From positions 37,629 to 101,628 of the forward strand of contig PVWP01000011.1 in the NCBI GenBank assembly GCA_003003925.1: 64,000 bases of DNA, given 5' to 3'. The stretch is from Aphanothece cf. minutissima CCALA 015. GTDB lineage: Bacteria; Cyanobacteriota; Cyanobacteriia; PCC-6307; Cyanobiaceae. The notes below the pieces were generated by a model that worked only from the letters and a program-made list of their open reading frames with translations, was not told where the DNA came from and did no database searches. Of the stretch, positions 7,724 to 17,200 are shown piece by piece. Numbering within the stretch: the stretch's first letter is position 1; the number at the start of each line of letters is the position of its first letter. The position numbers and the translations under genes are program-made.

Positions 7724-9640
7724 GTGGGGGCGCAGCCATGGCCGGACACGGCGCCCTTGCCGGCCGAGCTGGCGGTCGGCCGAACAGCCGGCATCGCCGA
7801 ACCGCGGCTGGACGGAGGGCGCCTGTTCTGGCTGGAGCAGCGACCCGGGGAGCGGGGACGCACCACCCTGATGGGACGGGGCGGGGCCGGCGCAGCCCCG
7901 GTGGACCTGACTCCGGGCACCTGGAACCTGCGCACCCGGGTGCACGAATACGGCGGCGGCGCCTATGCGGTGGCGGGCGACCAGGTCGTGTTCGTCGACG
8001 ACGGCGACCGCTGCCTGTGGCAGGTCACCCTCACCAGCGACGGCGATCCCGCCACCGTCGCGGAACCCCGGCGTCTCACCGCCCCGCCCGACCCGGAGCG
8101 GCCGCGGGCCTTCGCCGATGGCCTGATCGACCGGGGACGCCGGCGCTGGATCGGCGTGATGGAGCAGGACGGCCTCGACCGGCTCGTGGCCGTGCCCCTG
8201 GCGGGGGGTGAGCCGGAGCTGCTGCACCAGCCGGCCGACTTCTGCGGCGACGCCGTGCTGGCCCCAGGCGGCGGCCACCTGGCCTGGGTGAGCTGGGAGC
8301 AGCCGTTCATGCCCTGGGAGCGCAGCCAGCTCTGGCTCGCCGCCATCGATGCGGCCGGGCAGCTGCGGCAGGCCCGGCCGATCGCCGGCTCGGCGGCCGG
8401 GGATCCCCAGGGGATCTCGGTGTTCCAGCCCCTCTGGCTCGATGACGGCTCCCTGGTGGCTGCCAACGACCGCAGCGGCTGGTGGAACCTGGAGCGGCTG
8501 GCGGACGTGTCCGCCCTGGGGCCGGACACCCTGCCCCGCTGGCAGCCGCTCTGCCCCATGGAGGCGGAGTTCGCTACGCCGCAGTGGGTGTACGGCCTGC
8601 GCACCACCGCCTGGGACGGCACGCGACTGCTGGCGGCGGCCTGCCGCCAGGGGCGCTGGGAACTGGGCAGGCTGGCGCTGGATGGCGGCCCCTGGGAGCC
8701 GATCCCCCTGCCCTTCAGCGATCTGGCCGCCCTGAGCGCCGAGGCGGGCCGGCTGGTGGCGGTGGCCGCCGCCCCCGCCATCGGCCAGGGGCTGCTGGAG
8801 CTGGAGACCGCCAGCGGCACCTGGCGGCACACGCCGGCCGCCCCGCCGCCGCTGGCGGCCGAGGCGACGAGCCTGCCGGAACCCCTCGGGTTCGACGGCC
8901 ACGGCGGGGCGCCCACCCACGCCTGGTACTACCCGCCCCGGGGCGGCAGCCACGCCGAGGCCCCCCTGCTGGTGAAGGGCCACAGCGGCCCCACCGCCAT
9001 GGCCGGCACCGGGCTCAACCTGGCCATCCAGTTCTGGACCAGCCGCGGCTGGGGCGTGGTGGACGTGAACTACGGCGGCTCCACCGGCTTCGGGCGGGCC
9101 TACCGCGAGCGCCTTGACGGCCAGTGGGGGGTGGTGGACGTGGCCGACTGCGCCGCCGCCGCCCGGGCCGTGGTGGCGGCGGGCAAGGCCGACCCGACCC
9201 GGGTCGCCTTCGAGGGCGGCAGCGCCGGCGGCTTCACGGTGCTGGCGGCCCTGTGCTTCACCGACGTGTTCACGGCCGGCGCCGTCCGCTATCCGGTGAC
9301 CGATCCGGAGGCCCTGCTGGCCGTGGAGCATCGCTTCGAGGCCCGCTACACCGAGACCCTGATCGGCCCCTGGCCCGGGGCCCGGGCGCTTTACGAAGCG
9401 CGCTCACCCCTGCGCCATGCGACGCGGATCACGGCGCCGGTGCTGTTCTTCCACGGCCTCGATGACCGGGTGGTGCCGGCCAGTCAGAGTGAGCAGATGG
9501 TGGATGCGCTCAGGCAACGCGGACAGGAGGCGGAACTGCACCTGATTCCCGGGGAGGGCCACGGCTTCCGTGACAGCGCTGTGCGCACCGCGGTGCTCGA
9601 GGCCACCGAAGCCTTCTTCCGCCGCCAGTTCCACCTGTGA
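7724..9640 (+). CDS. S9 family (prolyl oligopeptidase-type) peptidase
   Basis: 638 residues from a GTG at 7724, supported by a Shine-Dalgarno sequence GGAGGA a few bases upstream. The N-terminal 360 residues look like a beta-propeller (repeated LxWV/LxxA blades); the C-terminal 260 residues are an alpha/beta hydrolase. The catalytic serine is in GGSAGG, the aspartate in HGLDDRVVP and the histidine in GEGHGF. No signal peptide is seen, so it is probably cytosolic. Family members cleave short peptides, usually after proline or as acyl-peptide hydrolases. It overlaps the next gene by four bases (GTGA), suggesting coupling with the transporter. Confidence 0.92.
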   Translation: MGAQPWPDTAPLPAELAVGRTAGIAEPRLDGGRLFWLEQRPGERGRTTLMGRGGAGAAPVDLTPGTWNLRTRVHEYGGGAYAVAGDQVVFVDDGDRCLWQVTLTSDGDPATVAEPRRLTAPPDPERPRAFADGLIDRGRRRWIGVMEQDGLDRLVAVPLAGGEPELLHQPADFCGDAVLAPGGGHLAWVSWEQPFMPWERSQLWLAAIDAAGQLRQARPIAGSAAGDPQGISVFQPLWLDDGSLVAANDRSGWWNLERLADVSALGPDTLPRWQPLCPMEAEFATPQWVYGLRTTAWDGTRLLAAACRQGRWELGRLALDGGPWEPIPLPFSDLAALSAEAGRLVAVAAAPAIGQGLLELETASGTWRHTPAAPPPLAAEATSLPEPLGFDGHGGAPTHAWYYPPRGGSHAEAPLLVKGHSGPTAMAGTGLNLAIQFWTSRGWGVVDVNYGGSTGFGRAYRERLDGQWGVVDVADCAAAARAVVAAGKADPTRVAFEGGSAGGFTVLAALCFTDVFTAGAVRYPVTDPEALLAVEHRFEARYTETLIGPWPGARALYEARSPLRHATRITAPVLFFHGLDDRVVPASQSEQMVDALRQRGQEAELHLIPGEGHGFRDSAVRTAVLEATEAFFRRQFHL

Positions 9641-11067
9641 TCGCATCGCTGGTGCCGGGGGTGGTGGATCGGGTGGAGTGGCTGGCCCTGGCCCTGGCCG
9701 CCTTGACGGTGCTGCTGCTGGTCGGCGCCGGCATCGGCGGCCTGCTGGGCATGAAGCGCTGGGGACTGCCGGAGGCCCTGCTGGCGGGTGGCCTGGGGCT
9801 GGTGGTGGCCCCGGCCGGGCTGCTGCCCCTGCTGCCGCAGCGTGTCATCGACCTCTGGGACCAGCTGCCCCTGCCCCTGCTGACCCTGGTGTTCGCCACG
9901 CTCCTGCTGGGCAAGCCGCTGCCGAAGCTGGGGGGGCTGTGGCGCCCGCTCTCGGCCCAGGTGCTGCTGGCCCTCACCCTGGCCTTCGGCCAGTTCCTGG
10001 TGGCGGGGTTGGCGGTGCTGCTGGTGCTGCAGCCCTGGCTGGGGGTGAGCCCGGTCATGGCCTGCCTGATCGAAGTGGCCTACGAGGGCGGCCACGGCTC
10101 CGCCGCCGCCATGGGGCCCACCTATGAGCGGCTGGGCCTGGAGGGGGCCCAGGCCCTGGGGCTGGCCATGGCCGCCGTCGGGCTGCTGGTGTCGACGGTG
10201 GTGGGCGGCCTGCTGGTGGTGCTGGCCCGGGCCCGGGGCTGGTTGATGTTCCCCGATGCGCTGCCGATCGAGGCAGCGATGGCGCTCGTGGAAGAGGAGA
10301 CTCCGCCGCTGCAGGAGGTGCCGATGGATCTGCCCCTGGAGGCGGGCACCGTCGAGGTGCCCGCACTGTGGAGGCAGCTCAGCGACTGGGCCGTGAACCT
10401 GGGCCTGGCGGGGGTGGCGGTGCTGTTCGGCTGCGGGGGTCTGGCGGTCCTGCGCTCCATCGCTGACGCCAGCGGCGGGGTCTTCGCCCTGGTGATCGAC
10501 GCCCTGCCAGTGTTCCCCCTGGCCCTGGTGGGCTCGCTGCTGGTGCGCCTGATCCTGGAGAAGAGCGGCCAGACCCAGTGGGTCTCGACCGCCATCCAGG
10601 GCCGGACCGGCACGATCTCCGCCGATCTGCTGATCACCGCCGCCACCGCCTGCCTGGATCTGAGCCTGCTGGCCCACGACTGGATCCCCCTGACGGTGCT
10701 GGCGGTGGTGGGCCTGCTGTGGAACCTGGGGGTGATCCTGCTGCTGGCGCCGCGGATCCTGCCTCCCGACTGGTTCGAGCGGGCGATCATCGAATTCGGT
10801 CAGGCCACGGGGGTGGCCGCCAGCGGCCTGCTGCTGCTGCGCATGGCCGACCCGGGCGACCGCAGCCAGGCGGTGACGGCCTTCTCGATCAAGCAGCTGC
10901 TGCTCCAGCCCCTGCTGGCCGGGGGCGTGATCACCGTGGTGGCCCCGCTGGTGGTGGACGGCTGGGGCCTGCCGGCCTGGACCGGCCTCTGCCTAGGCCT
11001 CGTGGTGCTCTGGAGCGGGCTGGGGCTGTGGCTGGCGGCGCGGGCGCGGGCGCGGGCGGCGGTCTGA
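9637..11067 (+). CDS. sodium/glutamate symporter family (GltS-like) transporter
   Basis: 476 residues with about a dozen hydrophobic helices and two related halves. The motif IEVAYEGGHGSAAAMGPTYERLG resembles the GGHGTA motif of GltS transporters, and a second conserved loop (RTGTISADLLITAATACLDL) occurs in the other half. GltS proteins import glutamate with Na+. A central hydrophilic loop of about 45 residues (near 205-250) separates the halves. The start GTG overlaps the stop of the peptidase gene, so peptide breakdown and amino-acid transport may be co-expressed; that link is inference. Confidence 0.82.
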   Translation: MIASLVPGVVDRVEWLALALAALTVLLLVGAGIGGLLGMKRWGLPEALLAGGLGLVVAPAGLLPLLPQRVIDLWDQLPLPLLTLVFATLLLGKPLPKLGGLWRPLSAQVLLALTLAFGQFLVAGLAVLLVLQPWLGVSPVMACLIEVAYEGGHGSAAAMGPTYERLGLEGAQALGLAMAAVGLLVSTVVGGLLVVLARARGWLMFPDALPIEAAMALVEEETPPLQEVPMDLPLEAGTVEVPALWRQLSDWAVNLGLAGVAVLFGCGGLAVLRSIADASGGVFALVIDALPVFPLALVGSLLVRLILEKSGQTQWVSTAIQGRTGTISADLLITAATACLDLSLLAHDWIPLTVLAVVGLLWNLGVILLLAPRILPPDWFERAIIEFGQATGVAASGLLLLRMADPGDRSQAVTAFSIKQLLLQPLLAGGVITVVAPLVVDGWGLPAWTGLCLGLVVLWSGLGLWLAARARARAAV

Positions 11068-11155
11068 TCAGCTTCGAACGATCTGTCCCGGGTGGAAAGC
11101 TGATGCTCCGCGCATCGCACAGACGGAGACAGCCGAGGGTGGATCAAGGACATTC

Positions 11156-11175
11156 ATTAATCTTTAACGATTAAT
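11156..11175. promoter_or_regulatory. AT-rich inverted repeat upstream of the giant gene
   Basis: ATTAATC, six bases, GATTAAT: a perfect 7-bp inverted repeat, 54 bases before the ATG of the giant gene. It lies in the only AT-rich patch of a 162-base intergenic region. It could be an operator or part of the promoter. I cannot match it to a known cyanobacterial regulator box (not NtcA GTA-N8-TAC). Confidence 0.45.
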
Positions 11176-11229
11176 CCACGCTTTCCCTGCGAAAGTTCAC
11201 CAATTCCTTAGGCTGGCTCAGCTGTATTC

Positions 11230-14200
11230 ATGGCTACAGTTAGTCTGCCTCTGACGCCGCCCCTGCTGTCGCTGGCGGCGATGTCCGACAGCGGCCTCCC
11301 GGGCGACAACCTCACCAAAGCCACCACCGCCACCATCAACGTGGCTGCCCAGAGTGGCCTGATCGTCACCCTCGGTGGCCAGAGCAGGACCGCCGTCAAC
11401 GGCACCGCCTCCTTCGCTGTCCAGCTCCAGCCAGGCAGCAACACTGTCTCCGCCACGGTCCGTGACCTGGCCGGCAACATCAGTGATCCCGGAACCCTGG
11501 TGGTGGTGCGCGATGGCTCCCCACCAGCCACACCGGTCCTCTCCCTCGACCCCGCCTCCGACAGCGGCACCCGGGGCGACAACCGCACCAACGCCGCCAG
11601 TGCCACCCTCCTCGTGGCCGCCGAGAACGGCAGCACCGTCTCCCTCGGCAACCAGAGCCAGGTGGCCTCCGCTGGACGTGCCTCCTTCCAGGTGACCCTT
11701 GCGGAAGGCTCCAACACCTTCACCGCCACCGCCACCGACGCTGCCGGCAACGTCAGCAGTTCAGGCACCCTCGTGGTGCTGCGCGATGCCACACCGCCGC
11801 CCGCGCCGCTCCTCTCCTTGGCTCCCGCCTCCGACACCGGCCTCAAGGGAGACAACATCACCCGAAACGCCACCGCCACCATCGTCGTGGCGGCCCAGAA
11901 CGCCAGCACCGTCTCCCTCGGCGGTCAGAGCAAGGCGGTCGTCAACGGCAAAGCGTCCTTCCAGGTCACCCTCAGCGAGGGTCTCAACATCCTCTCGGCC
12001 ATCGCCAGCGACACGGCAGGAAACGCCAGTCCGGCCGGCACCCTGGAGGTGTTCCGGGATGTGACCCCTCCCGCCGTCCCGGTGCTGACGCTGGATCCGG
12101 CCTCCGACAGCGGCCTACAAGGCGACAACCGCACCAATGCCGCCAGCGTCACCATCCTGGTGAGCGCCGAGGAAGGAAGCACCGTTTCCCTGGGCGGACA
12201 GACCAGGAAAGTCGGTGGCGGCGGCAGCGTGGCCTTCACCGTTGCCCTCAAGCGCGGCACCAACACCCTTTCCGCCACCGCCACCGACGCCGCCGGCCTT
12301 GTCAGTGGCGCCGGCTCGCTGGTGGTGGTGCGCGATGGCTCCCCACCAGCCACACCGGTGCTCTCCCTCGACCCCGCCTCCGACAGCGGCACCCGGGGCG
12401 ACAACCGCACCAACGCCGCCAGTGCCACCCTCCTCGTGGCCGCCGAGAACGGCAGCACCGTCTCCCTCGGCAACCAGAGCCAGGTGGCCTCCGCTGGACG
12501 TGCCTCCTTCCAGGTGACCCTTGCGGAAGGCTCCAACACCTTCACCGCCACCGCCACCGACGCTGCCGGCAACGTCAGCAGTTCAGGCACCCTCGTGGTG
12601 CTGCGCGATGCCACACCGCCGCCCGCGCCGCTCCTCTCCTTGGCTCCCGGCAGCGGGGGCAGCACCGCGCTGGTGGTGAGCGCCGAGAACGGCAGCACCG
12701 TCCGCCTCAATGACGGCCGCAGCCAGGTGGTGGCCAACGGCACGGCTCGCTTCCCGGTGGTTCTGCTGCAGGGGGGAAACACCTTCAGCGCCACCTCCAC
12801 CGATGCGGCCGGCAACCAAAGTGCCGCCGGGATTCTGGTGGTGGGCGTGGACGGCAACGCTCCACTGCCGCCCGTACTGAACCTGGCGCCAGCCTCCGAC
12901 ACCGGGGTGGCGGGAGACAACCTCACCAGGCTGCGCACGGTCACGGTCCAGGTGAACGCCGAGAGCGGCAGCACGGTCTCGCTGGCAGGCCAGAGCCAGG
13001 TGGCCATCGGCGGCAGCGCCAGCTTCCAGGTGGTCCTCACCCCTGGCTCCAACGTCCTCGTGGCCACGGCACGCGATCAGGCCGGCAACGTCAGCGCCCA
13101 GGGAAGCCTGGTGGTGGAAGTGGACGAGGATCCGCCCGCCGCACCCCTGGTGTCCCTCGACCCCGCCTCCGACAGCGGCGAGGCGAACGATGACGGCATC
13201 ACCAACAAGGGCCGCGTCAGCATCAGCGTCACCGCTGAGGCCGGTACCACCGTCAGCCTGGGTGGCCAGACAAAGGAATCCACCGGCTCGCCGCTCACGT
13301 TCCAGGTTGACCTGACCAGCGAAGGCAACAACAGCTTCACTGCCACCGCCGAAGACAAGGCGGGCAACACCGGCAGCGGTTCGCTCGTGGTGGTGCGGGA
13401 CACCGAAAAGCCTGCGGCGCCCTCGCTCAGCCTGGATCCGAATTTCGATACCGGCAGCAGGAACGACGACAAGATCACCAAGGAAGCCAGCGTCCAGGTG
13501 CTGGTGAGGGCCGAAGCGGGCAGCACCGTCACCCTCGGCACCGACCAGCAGAAGGCGGGGGCCGATGGCAGCGCCGTGTTCACCGTCAACCTCAGTGACG
13601 GCACCAACACCCTCTCCGCCACCGCCACCGACGTGGCCGGCAATCAGAGCGATGCCGGCAGCCTGGAGCTGACGCTCGACGCCAACCGTCCGGCCAAACC
13701 CGTTCTCGACCTCGCCAAAGCCTCCGACAGCGGCGAAAAAGACGACGACGACATCACCAACAAGACCTCGGTGACGATCGAGGTGGAGGCCGAACCGGAC
13801 AGCACCGTCACCCTGGGGACGGACGAGAAAACGGTGGGGGCCAGCGGCAAGGTGGTGTTCACCGTGGCCTTGCAGGAAGGGAAGAACACTCTTTCGGCGA
13901 AAACCAAGGACGTGGCCGGCAACGAAAGCGAAGCCGGCACCCTGGAGATCACGCTCGACACCGAGCAGCCCAACGCACCGACGCTGACCCTGGATCCGGC
14001 CTCCGACAGCGGCACCAAGGGGGACAAGCTCACCAACAAGGCGAGTGTCACCGTGGAGGTGGCGGCGGAGAAGGACGCCACCGTCAAGCTGGGAACCCAA
14101 TCGGCTCAGGCCGGCGCCGATGGCAAGGCACGGTTCACCGTGAATCTGACCGAGGGGACAAACAATCTCTCGGCCAAGGTCACCGATGGTGCCGGCAATG

Positions 14201-17200
14201 AAAGCGACGCCGGCACCCTTGCTCTCAAGCTGGACACCCAGAAGCCGGATGCCCCGGTTCTGACACTGGATCCGAGTTCCGACAGCGATCCCAAAGGGGA
14301 CAACATCACCAAGGTGGCCACCGCCACAATTGTGGTGACCGCCGAATCCGACAGCACCATCAAGCTGGCCGGGCAGAGCCAGAAGGTCGTGGCCGGAAGG
14401 GCCATCTTTCAGGTGCCGCTGACGGTAGGCGTCAACAACCTTTCGGCCACCGCCACCGATGAGGCCGGGAATGAGAGCACGGCCGGTTCGCTGGTGGTGA
14501 CGCGAGAGGAGCAGGCAGTGGCCGGTGGGGTGACGGATGCGGAATACGCCCTGATGACAGGCTATGCCCACCGTTTTGCACGTAACAACCAAAATAACCT
14601 GCCAAGCCTTGAGGCCATGGGTTTCGAGGTATATGCACAACTAAGTTATCGAGGCACTTCCAACGGCTTCGAGGGTTTCACCCTGAAACGCGGCAATGAC
14701 ATCGTCGTCGCATTTGCAGGCACGGATGAAGATGTCGATTTCGTACAGGACTTCAACCAGTACTTCGGGAAAGTAGATCAGATCGCAGGCGCAACCGAGC
14801 TCTATATCAACACACTGCTGCAAATCGAAATTGATAAGGCAAAGGATCCGAGCTTCAATCCAAATATAACATTTACCGGGCATTCTCTTGGCGGAGGGCT
14901 TGCATCCGTCATGGGAATCCTTTTTGACCACCCAGCCATCGCCTTCGACTCGGCTCCCTTCCGCTTCATCACCTTCAGCCCTGATTCTGTCGACAGCATC
15001 GTTGCTTACGCAGAAGCATACATACAGGGGAAAGGCTCCGGATTGACATTGCCTAAGTTGACAGAATACGCGTCAGAACTCCACGGCATGCTGATCAGGG
15101 AAAACTTGAATCTTGAAGTTCTCCCAACGCAAGCTGAGCTACAAGGACTGCTTGGGACGCCTGAATCCTGGGGAGCCATCTTTTCTCTGATTCCCAAGTT
15201 TTTCAATAGCGGAATCATTCTCAGTGGTGGAATTCCTGCCAATTGGATGACCGCTGCTGGCCTTGTGGCCAGCAACCCTGATCTTGTCACTAGATTCGAA
15301 AATGTCAGAGGCTATAACAAACCCGGTGAATTTCTCTCCCTCGATCCCTTTGTACCCATGCGGATCAACAGGGAGAAAATGGTCGGAATCGACATGGGAC
15401 ACGTGGGTGGTCCCTGGTGGTTTGGCGATTACTGGCGCGACGAGAACACAGGCTTTGCCAGCTGGGACCTCCACACAGGAACGTTATGGAATGCCTTTTT
15501 TTCCGATGCACGGATCACAGGAATAGCCCGCAGACTCTGGCAATTCATCCCTGAGGTTTTCAACAGCAAGGTTGAGGAGAAGGGTTACGACGACCCTAAG
15601 ACTTCGTTTCTCGAACATGTCACATATGCACCAATATCAGTCGGCGGAGTGACCACTTGGGGACATCTGCTAGCGCCATTCCTCAGCGAGATCGACAAAA
15701 TCAAGACTGACGTGCCCTACACGGAGCAAGAGGTACCCGAAAACTACATTCCTGGCGAACTGACTGTAACCAATCCAAAAACAGGAAGCGTCGAGAACCT
15801 CAACAAAGAATTCGAAAAGAACGCTCTTCCCATCATCCAAGGCCTGATCCAACTCGCTATTAATTACTACAGGACATTTGACCGACTCGCCAGCGACTTC
15901 CCCACGCTTCTCAGTGCCGGGCGTGGATCCATCACCATCAACAAGACACGACTCGTTGACAGACTTGCGCCAGCAGAATCCGAAGGCTACAACTCACTGA
16001 AAGCATACGTTGCCTACAGAATTAAGACTGAAATCCAGGATTTTGGCTCGGAGGAGATAACGATTGCCCTGTTTGAAAATGCTGGATCCTGGGCCCTTGC
16101 CACGCGAACACCTGCCGTCGTGGAGATCACAGGCTCTGATCCTGCCAACGGCTTTCTGCTTGGCAGTTACGGCCGAGACATCATGAAAGGCGCCGATGGC
16201 GACGACGTCTTCCTCGCCGATGAAGGCGACGACAAGGTCGATGCCAGAGGCAAAGGGAAAGACCTGGTGTACGGCGGCGCCGGCGACGACATCCTCTACG
16301 CCGACTCGGAAGACCATGTCTACGGCGGTTCGGGCGTTGATCGCTACATCGTGACCGGCAAGACGGAGATCCAGGACTTCGATGGCGAAGGATCGGTCGA
16401 ATTTGACGGCAAGAAACTCAGCCGCGGCTACAAAGATGGCACCTCCGTCTACTACACCGACAACGGCCAGGGCATCAAATACCTGTGGCTCGGTGATCGT
16501 CTCGAAGTGATCCGCAACGGCAGCGACGAACACCTCATCATCAAGAAATGGAAGAACGGCGATCTCGGCATCACCCTCACAGATGACGAAGCCGACCCCA
16601 ACAAACCGCCCAAGACCAAACGGGTTCCCGCCCGAACGGATCCCCTGGTTCTGGATCTTGACGGCGACGGCATCGAAACCATCGGCCCCGATGACCCGGC
16701 CAACACCGTCTACTTCGACCAGAAGGGCAACGGCGTGCCGCTTCGCACCGGCTGGGTGTTACCCGACGACGGCTTCCTCGCCCTGGATCGCAACGGCAAC
16801 GGCAGGATCGACTCAGGCCAGGAGCTGTTCGGCGATTCCACTCCGCTGTCCTTCGGGGGAACCGCCATCGATGGCTTCGATGCCCTCAACCAGGAGGACA
16901 CCAACCGCGATGGCTGGGTCGATGCCCGCGACGCACGCTTCGGCGACCTGCGGATCTGGCGCGACCTGAACCAGAACGGCGTTTCCGAGGCGAACGAACT
17001 CGCCAGCCTGAGCGAGCTGGGTATCGCCGCCCTGCGGGTCACCAACACGGGCAACCGCCAGGCGCTCGCCAACGGCAACCAGGTGGCCGATCTCGGCACC
17101 TTCCTCTACGCCGATGGCCGCAGCGGCAGCTCGGCGGTGGTGGGCAGCACGGCCGACATCGACCTGGGCGTGGATCTCTCCAACCAGCAACTGCCGCCGG

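Larger units (their letters stand above)
11230..14520 (+). repeat. twelve tandem Ig-like (Big_13-type) repeats in the giant gene
   Basis: Each repeat of about 92 residues has the pattern P-x-x-P-x-L-x-L-x-P-A-S-D-[ST]-G, then G-D-N-x-T, a strand with A-E-x-G-S-T-V-x-L-G, and ends A-T-D-x-A-G-N-x-S. Repeat six is truncated, lacking the ASDTG-GDN segment. Such arrays act as extended stalks in bacterial adhesins. Repeats 8-12 are richer in Lys, Asp and Glu than repeats 1-7. Confidence 0.85.

Noticed and set aside
11150-11180. A possible Pho box or NtcA site before the giant gene.
   Set aside because: The spacing and bases do not fit the direct repeats of a Pho box or GTA-N8-TAC; recorded only as an inverted repeat.
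12583-14640. A 685-codon minus-strand open frame opposite the Ig repeats.
   Set aside because: Shadow of the + gene; composition is low-complexity and it has no domain or ribosome-binding site.
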